Under the pieces are notes generated by a model that did no database searches, had not been told where the DNA came from, and worked only from the letters and a program-made list of their open reading frames with translations. From NCBI GenBank assembly GCA_003313425.1, contig NHZP01000003.1, positions 868,001-932,000 on the forward strand: a DNA stretch of 64,000 bases. The letters are read 5' to 3'. The position numbers and the translations under genes are program-made. This document shows positions 55,763-64,000 of the stretch, piece after piece. Source of the stretch: Pseudopyrenochaeta lycopersici. Taxonomy: Eukaryota > Ascomycota > Dothideomycetes > Pleosporales > Pseudopyrenochaetaceae. Within the stretch, counting starts at the first letter, position 1. Each line of letters opens with the position of its first letter.

Positions 55763-57369
55763 ATGCCGAAGTCTCAGAATGCTTATCTCGGAATTGATGT
55801 TTCGGAGCTACGTTCCGAGGCTTTTGCAAAGCAAGAGGATGATAAAGACGAATTGAGCAAATTAAGGAACGAATTTGTGATACCTACGAAAGGCGATCTG
55901 AGAAACAAAAAGTTTGGGTTTCACACAAGCTCAGAACGGCCGACCGCTACGGAAGACGACAATGAAGAGTCAATATATTTCTGTGGCAATTCTCTCGGAC
56001 TGCAACCCCGAAGAACAAAAGAGTACGTGAATCGGTACTTGGATACATGGGCCTCGAAAGGCGTCTTTGGACACTTCACCGACTATGATGGCGGTTTACC
56101 ACCCTGGCTACACATCGATGAAGCAATCAAAGAGCAGACTGCAAAGATTGTTGGGGCACTACCAAGTGAGGTTGTGGCCATGGAAACGTTGACAGCGAAC
56201 CTCCATCTTCTGATGTCGAGCTTCTACAGACCAACGAAAGATAGATGGAAAATTATCATCGAAGGGAAGGCGTTCCCCAGCGATCATGTAGGCCGCTTCT
56301 CACCACCGTGTACTATTCTCAGTGACTAATCCTCGCTCAGTATGCAGTCCTCTCACAGATCGCCCACCATAACCTCGAGCCCTCCGCACTAATAACCATC
56401 GATCCTCCCTCGGCCTCTTCACCATATCTATCAAACGAACACATACTCTCCGTAATATCTACACATGCTGCAACGACCGCCCTTGTCCTACTACCAGGCA
56501 TACAGTTCTACTCGGGTCAATTCTTCGATATTGAGCTCATCACACGGCATTGTCAGTCGCTGGATATAACAGTGGGATGGGATCTGGCGCATGCTGCGGG
56601 TAATGTGCCGTTGAAACTTCACGACTGGAATGTCGATTTTGCGGCTTGGTGTAACTACAAGTATATGAATGGTGGACCGGGAGTCATTGGTGGGCTCTTC
56701 GTACACGACAGACATGGCAAAGTTGAGCAAGTATCGGCGGCCAAAGCGGATGATTTTCAAAGCGTCAATGGCATGAATGATACAGCAATCTGCGATTCGA
56801 GGCACCACAATGACTCACAGATCACATACCGACCACGGTTAAGCGGCTGGTGGGGAAGCGACAAGAGCAGCCGGTTCCGTATGGAGAACAAGTTTATCCC
56901 GATTCCTGGAGCTAGCGGCTTCCAGCTCAGTAACCCGAGTGCATTGGATATGACATCCGTCATGGCAAGTTTAGATATCTTTGCGCTCACAACCATGCAA
57001 GCGTTGCGTCAACGAAGTCTGCGATTGACGGCATATCTAGAAGCACGTCTGCTGCAGTATGAGGGCGGAGAACCACCTTATACAATCATTACGCCATCGA
57101 ACCCGGCAGAGCGTGGCGCGCAGCTCAGTGTGCTCCTCCGTCCTGGTCTACTGGATTCTGTTCAACAATACATTGAAGATCGTGGCGTTGTAGTCGACGA
57201 GCGCAAACCAGATGTTCTACGAGTTGCGCCAGCTCCGTTGTACAACTCCTTCCACGATATCCACCGCTTCATAGCCATCTTCCACGAGGCCTGTCGCAGA
57301 GGCGTGAAAGACCGCAGGAACATCGATGGCCAAAAAGCTCATGTCCCTGATGGCATCGCTAGTACGTAG
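55763..57369 (+). CDS. BNA5: Kynureninase
   Basis: PLP enzyme that cleaves kynurenine or 3-hydroxykynurenine to (hydroxy)anthranilate and alanine in tryptophan breakdown and de novo NAD synthesis. The 517-residue model has YFCGNSLGLQPRRTKEYVNR, WASKGVFGHF, ITVGWDLAHAAGNVPLKLHD and the PLP-lysine segment FAAWCNYKYMNGGPG, then RPRLSGWWGSD and GFQLSNPSALDM. Exons are 55763-56287 and 56341-57369 with a 53-base intron; the junction gives SDHYAVLSQIAHH as in homologues. It is head-to-head with ISA2. The N-terminus shows no mitochondrial signal, consistent with a cytosolic enzyme. Confidence 0.94.
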
Positions 57370-57694
57370 GCTTTCGGTTTCGGGACACGAGTGCAGCGGG
57401 CGGTAACTGTAGACATACTGAATGTTTTCCTTACATCCTGTTTTTAGTATTCTGTCAATACCAGCAACATGTATACCCAGGCAATGATATTTTATTCCTA
57501 TATCAAAAAGAGGAGGATGTAATAGGTGGCAGCAAAGCTTAATATTATAATGAAAGGGTGTATTTGAGGAGACATTATATACCGTACACCATCATGACGT
57601 GAAAATAATTGACCTTTGCTTCAAGATGCTTATGAACGCCCGCTCACCAGTATCCAAATCCTGCCATTCCCCCTTTATTTCCAAACATGAACTC
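57370..57694. other. Convergent 3' intergenic region
   Basis: About 325 AT-rich bases between the converging kynureninase and POL1 genes. No further feature seen. Confidence 0.55.
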
Positions 57695-60600
57695 CTACCG
57701 CTTCAGCGCAAAGCTAAACAGGCTATCCATCTGCACCCATTGCCGTCCATTTCTCTCCAACCACTTCTCTACGACTCCCTTTAGCGTATCAAACCTCTGC
57801 CTGTTGATCTGCGCCAACACCCTCAGCTTCTCTGCACTCTCTTCTACCTTCATTCCGGGCTCTCCCTTGGCGACCCTGTCGACGTCAAAGAGGGACTGGA
57901 AGTACAAGAGCTGGTTCCACACATCCCTATCTTTGATCTCATAGGTCATCTTGCCTAGACAATCTTTCGCAAGCCCCTTGGGACCAAGACACCTATGTCC
58001 ATAGACGGATATGCTTCGCGTGCGATTTCCACATTGCGGGTCGTCGCAGAAGAGGTGGCCAGCATAGTAGGAAGCAAGAAATTGGCGAATTGCGGACTCC
58101 ACCTGTGCTACAACGCTTATGGTCTGGAGTATCTTCCCACACCCTTCATTCGGACATTTGATGCCGTCGTGCGAGATAGTTTGGGTCGCGAAAGATGTTG
58201 GAGAAGTCGATGAAAAACCCTGGAAAGGAAAGGTGGTGGTGCAAGAGCGACAGCGGAGCCATAGTGGTGTACACGCTTGGAAACGTACAGAGTCTGGAAT
58301 CTGCGATTCTAGTGGGTGGATCTCTGTCTCTTGTTGTGCACCACCAGAGACTGTGCTGACGCGATATTTTGATGTGTCGAGGCCAAGACAGGCGGCGAGG
58401 AGAGTAATATTTGTACCACTGATAGGGGCGCAAAGCCTCTCAACTGGTGGTAGAATCTGCTTGTGTAAATAGTACTCCACATCTGGCTTCAGCCCACTGT
58501 CGGCCTTCAACACTTCGTCAACAGGATACGCGTTCTTCGCTGCATTTTCAGCCGATCCGGAAGAGTCGCCCGTGATGATAAAGCTCATGACGTCTTTGGC
58601 TTTAACATGCTTGCCCTTCGCCTGGAGACGTAAAGCGACCTGAACAGACGGCATGGAATTTCCGTTAGGGTACTCATTAGGGTTCTTGCCGAGTTGTGTG
58701 TATATCGTATATTTGCGAGTTGGGATTGTGTTTTCGCGCATCTTCTTACCCAGTTCGCGGAGGTGATTGTGAATGTTCTCGACGACGGTTTCAGGATCTT
58801 CACCGCTAAGCAGGAAGTTCAGGAGTTCGCTGTCTTTATATTAATAACGTTCGAATGTGATAGGAGAGGAAGAAACGTACGTTGATGTCTCCTTGGAAAG
58901 CGCACAGTATTCTCTGCGCCTCATATCCAAACCCTTGACTTCAAGCTTCTCGATATATTTTCCATCAACGGGCACCATGTTAATGGCAGCATATTTCTTT
59001 TTCGCATGTAGTAAAATTCGGCGGAAGACATTATCAATGTCGATCTCCAAGAGCCTGTAGCTGTCATTAACCTCCTTTTTGAACTCATTTCCCAGCTTGA
59101 GCGCTTCTTGAATATTGTCCACGTTTGTATTGATCATGACGGAGTCAGTGTCACCGTAGATGACACGTAATGCCTTCTCCTCAGCCATATCCTTCGTCTT
59201 ACGGAGAATCTCTCGACCCTTATATGTAGTAAGCATAGCAAGTGGTCGAGCGTAGAAACGTGATTTTGTATATCCTAAACAGCCGTACATGGAGTTGGCG
59301 GTAAGTTTCAAGGCGAGTTGCTTGATATCCCAGGTGGCCAGTTCGTCTGGAGTGGCATCTTTGGCTTTCATGAGTTTTTTGACTTCTCGACGGCGAGAGA
59401 CGAGCGTAGCGATAAGACGAGGTAAGATACCCTGGTCTTGATTTGCGTCTGGGATTTCAGGCACTTTCTCATCATCCTCGGATATATCAGATCGCTCGAC
59501 TGTAGTGAAGCAGATATTAAACTCCTGGATGATACTAGGGTAAAGGGAGTTAAAGTCCATTACCAGGATGAACTTGTCATACAAACCCTTTTCGGGTTCA
59601 AAGACGAGACCACCTTTGAACTTATCTTTCTTCTTCGTGTCTGCGCCTTCTTCACCATCGCCTGCTTCGTCCTCGACCTTGATTTTACTCTTGCCCCACT
59701 GTTTGTCTGGGCAGATATACTTGTTTTTGTGAAACTCGTGGAGCAGAATGTATTCGTTCCGCTCGGCACGTGTGCCGCTCAGTGTTCGAGCCCAGGAGTT
59801 GCCGGCAAGATTCGTCAGGACCTTGGTCAGGGGCAGCATTTGCACCTTCATAGAGATGGCAGCAATGAAGTACGCATCTGCTTGGCAGTGTTTGACGTAG
59901 TTCAATAGCCCTTCCTTCGTCGTTGCCCAGGTCTTCAACGCAGCCTCATTATCGAGCTCCTCGCGTCGCTTGTTAAGAACAAGCTGACACATTTCCTCTA
60001 AGCTCCATGACTGACATTTCGTCATAAGGGATTTACCAAGGTCATTTGCCAAGTCGCAGAGCAAGCGGCCAGAAGCCAATTGTTTCTCGGTAAAGAAGCT
60101 GCCACCGCCCTTGCCCATGCTCTTAGGCCAGTCACTCCGCTTGAGGCGTCCGATACGATGCCATCCAGGCGTCTTTTTCTCGCGCAGACGGTTAAGTAGG
60201 ACGCTGTAGTCTACATCGTCCAGGCGGTGGCCGATGAGCACATCTGGATCGTGGCGCTGAAACATCGCCATCAACAAGCTGAGGAGCTCCTGTTCTGTCT
60301 TTTTCAGCATGAAGTTGCCCTTGACCTTCTCAACCTCAGCCTGAAAACCTGTTGGGAATGCAGCGCCATTCGGTCTCATGATGGTGAAGCTCTTGCATTG
60401 CATCTCATCGACTGGCGTCGTGTCGGTCAATGAGAAGTTGTCGTAGATCATGGCGCTAGCCATTAGAATCTCCTGCTTGTTGTCCTTCGCATTAAAAGTG
60501 GTACGGAGCGAAAGACTCATGAGCGTCATTGGGGGAGCATCTAGATTGTCCGAGTTGCTCAGTACCGAAATATTGTTAGGCTTCGCGACCTGAAGCTCGA

Positions 60601-62247
60601 GTTTACACCAAGAGGCGTTGTGGATGGCATTGAAGTCCGGCGCGTCAATTTTAAGCCAGCAAGGACCCATGATGTTCTTCCAGAGAACGAACTGCTCAAA
60701 GAGCGAGGTGTTAGTTCCAAAGACATGCGAGAAAGTCTCTCCGGTCAAGTCGGTGGAAAGAGGCATCTTGTCATACCCGTATAGTAACTTGAGGTAGTCT
60801 GCTTCCTTGGGTATGTCGGCCAGCTCGAACGCATACTTTCTACTGCATGGTTTGATCTTGTACAGGTTCACACGGTGTTTGCTCATGATTGAATCCACTT
60901 CGTCAGAAACATCACTCAGCTCAACTTCTTCGTCGGTGATATTTCCCCTGATGTGTCGGTGTTGTCGGGGAAGGAAGTATAGCTTTCGGAGAACGTTGTC
61001 GACCTTCATAAAGCAACTCGCATAGTTGCCTGATTTCTTGTCTTTTACCTTGCCGAACAAGCACAGGCTACCATTGATCTCGGTGTAGTCGATCCAGAAC
61101 ATGTGCAAACTGCCGTCCTCTTCCAACGCGTCTTCCGGCTTCATCTTCCCGACGCCGGTAGTCTGTGGGGCAGGGCTACTCATCATATTAAGCTTACTAG
61201 TCACATCATTCCATGAGGATGCATCAATGGCAGTAGAAGGTCCCACAGGTGAGGAGCTGGCCGGCGTAGGATAGTCCTCCTTTTTTATCCTGGCTATTGG
61301 GCGCTTACCAGCCATGTTGACGCTGGCAGTGGGTACACCAATGTGTCCTATAGGTTGTGCAACCTCCATTAGATCCTCCTCTTCCTCCTCAATCTTGACC
61401 GTGGGCTGTGCTCTCCGTTCTACAGCCTTTGCAACGGGTGAGGATTGTAGGGGTGGGTCGCTCATGGGAACATCGTCGTCGAATGTGGGAAGTCCATCAT
61501 CATCCGCGTATGTGTTCCTCGCTGGGGGTGTATCCGGCATGTAGGCATCTGAGTCATTGGCACTCCTCTTGGACGCAGCTGGTCGATTTTCGGATATAGA
61601 CGGTGATAAGACGCGTGTCTTTCGTCGTGCTTCGGTCTTGATGGGTCGCATGCGAGGAGCAGAGCGGCGAACCGGATTTGTGTCAATTTCGCCCAACAAA
61701 TCGTCCATGAAGTCTTTGTCGGCGGCAGTGGCCGTGGGCTGAGAGTGTCAGTGACTATACTGGCATCTCTGTGAGTTTATGAAGCTTACTTTCGGCTTCG
61801 GCGCCTTTGCAGCATTTTTCGCGCTGAAGTACTTGCTGATACCATTGTTGATCTTTTCCTGCTTCTCTTTCTCTTCTTCACGCTTTCGTTTCGCTAACAC
61901 GCGTCAGTACTCTCATATATCGCATGGGGGCATGTCGTGTGCGTACCGGCCTTTCCTTTAGCAGGTCGGTCATCTTCGCCCTCGCTGTCTGTAGCATCAT
62001 AGCGATCGCGACCGTGCCCGTCCTCCCACTCTTCTCTGCCGTCATCGACGTAACCCTCACCGTTGTCGTCGACAATGAAGTCGTCCTGGTCCAGTCTGCT
62101 TCGCACAATCTTTTTGTATCCGTCTTCGTCAACCTCGTCGTACAATTGCTCTTCTTCCTCGACTTGGTATGTAGAAATGCGCGTCGTGCCAGCGGCGCGG
62201 TTCGCTTTCAGTTCGGCCAATCTGGCCCGATTTGCTGCACGAGACAT
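57695..62247 (-). CDS. POL1: DNA polymerase alpha catalytic subunit
   Basis: Family B replicative polymerase of 1465 residues that extends primase RNA primers. The N-terminus ([17 protein letters not shown], followed by acidic sequence and a [10 protein letters not shown] block) is typical of Pol1/p180. The exonuclease-like region is inactive in this family. Polymerase motifs are [17 protein letters not shown] (A), [20 protein letters not shown] (B) and [10 protein letters not shown] (C). The C-terminal zinc-binding cysteines appear in [26 protein letters not shown] and [16 protein letters not shown]. Exons on the minus strand: 62247-61947, 61893-61790, 61738-58881 and 58829-57695; introns are 51-53 bases and the sum is in frame. 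The promoter is shared with oligoribonuclease. Confidence 0.95.
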
Positions 62248-62492
62248 GGTGTATTATGTTCTAAAAGGTAGTTGAGCAAGAAACATAGAAGAAGAATCGG
62301 GCGGAGGTGTTGTCACAAGCGTGCGTGGACGGTGTGTCAATTGCCAATTAAGCACGACACGCGCTATTGCACGCGTCGCGCGACTTCTCTACTAATTAAG
62401 CTCGCGCTAGCGTACCACTGGCCACATCCAACGCCGAATCCCTCCATCCTTCACCATTATGTCATCACCAACACGCAACACCTACCGGAATA
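62248..62492. promoter_or_regulatory. Divergent POL1/oligoribonuclease promoter with MCB box
   Basis: Only 245 bases separate the two start codons. An ACGCGT MluI cell-cycle box lies at 62371-62376, almost midway (124 and 117 bases from the ATGs), directly followed by CGCG-rich sequence. A CCAAT core is at 62344-62348. MCB boxes bind the MBF factor and drive G1/S expression of replication genes such as POL1 in yeasts; applying this here is inference. Confidence 0.5.
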
Positions 62493-63109
62493 ATGGCATC
62501 AGTATCGAAAGCTCCCCTGGTCTGGATAGACTGTGAGGTATTCACGACCTCCTGCACGCCGCGGATTTTAGTTGATCAAAGTAGATGACAGGACTAGACA
62601 CCGACACCGACACTATCATGTCTCTTGCAGCATTCGTCACCGATGCAGACCTCAAAATCCTTGACGAAGAGGGCTATGAAGCCATCATTCATCACAGCAA
62701 AGAAGAACTTGACCGCATGGGCGAGTGGTGCACTAGGCACCATGGCCAATCTGGACTAACGCAATCTTGTATCGACTCCCCCACAACTGCGGAAGAAGCC
62801 GCAGAAGGTCTACTGCAGTATATCAAGAAATATGTGCCGGAACGGCGTACTGGTCTCCTTGCCGGAAATTCTGTGCATGCTGACAAGTCATTTCTTGTCA
62901 AGCCACCGTACAAAGCAGTTACCGACCACCTGCATTATCGGATTCTGGACGTCAGTAGTATCAAAGAGGCCGCAAGACGATGGGCACCCAAAGATGTCCT
63001 GAAGAGAATACCGAGGAAGCAGATGCTACATGAGGCGCGAGCAGATATACTAGAGAGCATTGAGGAAGCAAGGTTCTATCGCGAGGTGTTCTTTCTGAAG
63101 CCAAACTAA
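62493..63109 (+). CDS. REX2: Oligoribonuclease (DEDDh 3'-5' exonuclease, Rex2-like)
   Basis: Enzyme that degrades short oligoribonucleotides, mostly in mitochondria. The 189-residue product contains the DEDDh residues in WIDCEMTGLD (Exo I), GNSVHADKSFL (Exo II) and HEARADILESIEE (Exo III), with YRILDVSSIKE between. Exons are 62493-62537 and 62585-63109. The first exon encodes only 15 residues and the intron falls exactly within the catalytic WIDCE-MTGLD motif. No strong presequence is visible, so an alternative upstream start or a cytosolic form is possible. It is transcribed divergently from POL1. Confidence 0.92.
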
Positions 63110-63876
63110 TTTAGAAACGCCAATAGCAAATCATCCGCGAGCTGCATCGGAACTGATTCACTGAAGCACACATATCATGCCGCTCGCAAGTACTCTAGTA
63201 AATGACCCAGTGCCTTCTGCCTTTGGACCTTACCCAAATACCGGCGGCAGTCTTTCCCTTGTTCAGGGGGCAAGGTTTACAGTTGCAGACCATGTGGCTG
63301 TACGCTAGGACCTTGTTGCGAGCATTTTCTTCATCTAGGCAGACTTGCTATTCGCGTTTGTTGATGAGCCTCTACCTCTTCTTTCTTCGTCAAGGTCATG
63401 GCCTTCAAGCCGTGTTCGATACGACGCACTGCTCTAATCGTCCAAGATGCGCGTATTAGCGGAAGGGAAGCCAATTTCCTCTATCATCAATTGTGTGGTA
63501 GTCAGTAATCCGGGGAAAAATCATGTATCGTAGTTCACAGACTCACAGAAGGCCCGTTTGAAGAAGTCCATGGTGGCTATTCGTATTGTTCCTTCGCACT
63601 GGGCTGTCCTTGGATTCGCGTTCCTCAGCGCTCGTATTGTTGGAAAACATGCTGATCAAGCCAGATACTGTATTACCCAAATCCGGCTCCTGGCGACTAT
63701 TTGGAGTATATCTGCTCTCACGGGGTTAGTAATGATTCTAGCATACCACATTATCACCGCTAGACATCGAGCGAGCAAACATGGCCAGTTTTCATGCATA
63801 CATAGTACCAAAAATCATGGGACTGTCGACAAAACTGTAAGCATACTTATATAGCTTTAATTAGGTGGTTGCCACC
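63110..63876. other. Convergent 3' intergenic region
   Basis: About 770 bases between oligoribonuclease and the minus-strand gene at the right edge. Plus-strand frames at 63202-63459 and 63558-63854 have no recognisable product. Confidence 0.5.
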
Positions 63877-64000
63877 CTATATGAAGTGTGCACTATCCTT
63901 ATCACATCTCTCTACGACAAACCAACCCTCTTCCTCAATAGAATCATCATCCTTTCCAGGCTCAGGGTACTTTTTGAGGTGATCGTACGCCCATCTTGCC
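63877..64000 (-). CDS. C-terminal end of an unidentified protein (truncated by window edge)
   Basis: Read on the minus strand, the last 124 bases give 40 codons followed by a stop at 63877-63879. The sequence is acidic and contains WAYDHLKKYPEPGKDDDSIE and EEGWFVVERC. Its biased, ordered composition and lack of stops suggest a true C-terminus, but the length is too short to name a family. The rest of the gene lies beyond base 64000. Confidence 0.45.
   Translation of the reverse strand, partial: ARWAYDHLKKYPEPGKDDDSIEEEGWFVVERCDKDSAHFI

Overview
The window is nuclear DNA of a filamentous ascomycete (Pezizomycotina). Genes are split by many short GT-AG introns of about 45-65 bases. Several families are fungal: a Zn2Cys6 regulator, an NCS1 Fur-type permease, fructosyl amino acid oxidase, a PigL-type N-terminal domain and a fungal CorA-like protein. 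The protein set would fit Dothideomycetes, possibly Pleosporales, but that placement is inference. I rebuilt the coding regions by hand by matching reading frames across introns; nearly all models sum to a multiple of three. No rRNA, tRNA, CRISPR array or intact transposon was recognised.

Layout. 1-876: C-terminal end of a RICTOR/Ste16-type TORC2 subunit. 2.4-4.3 kb: a CrgA-like two-RING/LON protein whose last small exon adds a CaaX box. 5.3-7.3 kb: a PigL_N/ankyrin-like protein. 7.6-15.7 kb: a likely nitrogen-scavenging cluster made of a Dal81/TamA-like regulator, an NCS1 permease and a divergently transcribed isochorismatase-amidase fusion that looks like a biuret/allophanate hydrolase. 16.2-19.2 kb: PAF1 and the sterol C-4 methyl oxidase ERG25, whose start codon appears to be split by an intron. 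20.4-21.9 kb: a seven-TM rhodopsin-domain protein. 24.5-29.8 kb: a membrane-anchored Ser/Thr-rich protein and the RAD26/CSB repair ATPase.

30.4-42.6 kb is more accessory: peroxisomal fructosyl amino acid oxidase divergent from an UNC93-like transporter, an orphan adenylation-domain enzyme, two proteins of unknown role, a CorA-like membrane protein and a DJ-1/PfpI protein. An AT-richer gene-free stretch follows. 44-64 kb returns mostly to core genes: VPS35, a secreted Ser/Thr-rich protein, an HpcH/HpaI aldolase, a small membrane protein, a 3.1-kb gene-free stretch, ISA2 head-to-head with kynureninase, DNA polymerase alpha (POL1) head-to-head with oligoribonuclease, and the end of an unidentified gene on the minus strand.

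The most interesting unit is 7.6-15.7 kb. In yeast, allophanate is the inducer sensed through the Dal81 system. Here a Dal81-like factor, a nucleobase-type importer and an enzyme predicted to make and then hydrolyse allophanate sit together, and the promoter between permease and enzyme carries five GATA-factor core sites. The substrate is not proven by sequence alone.
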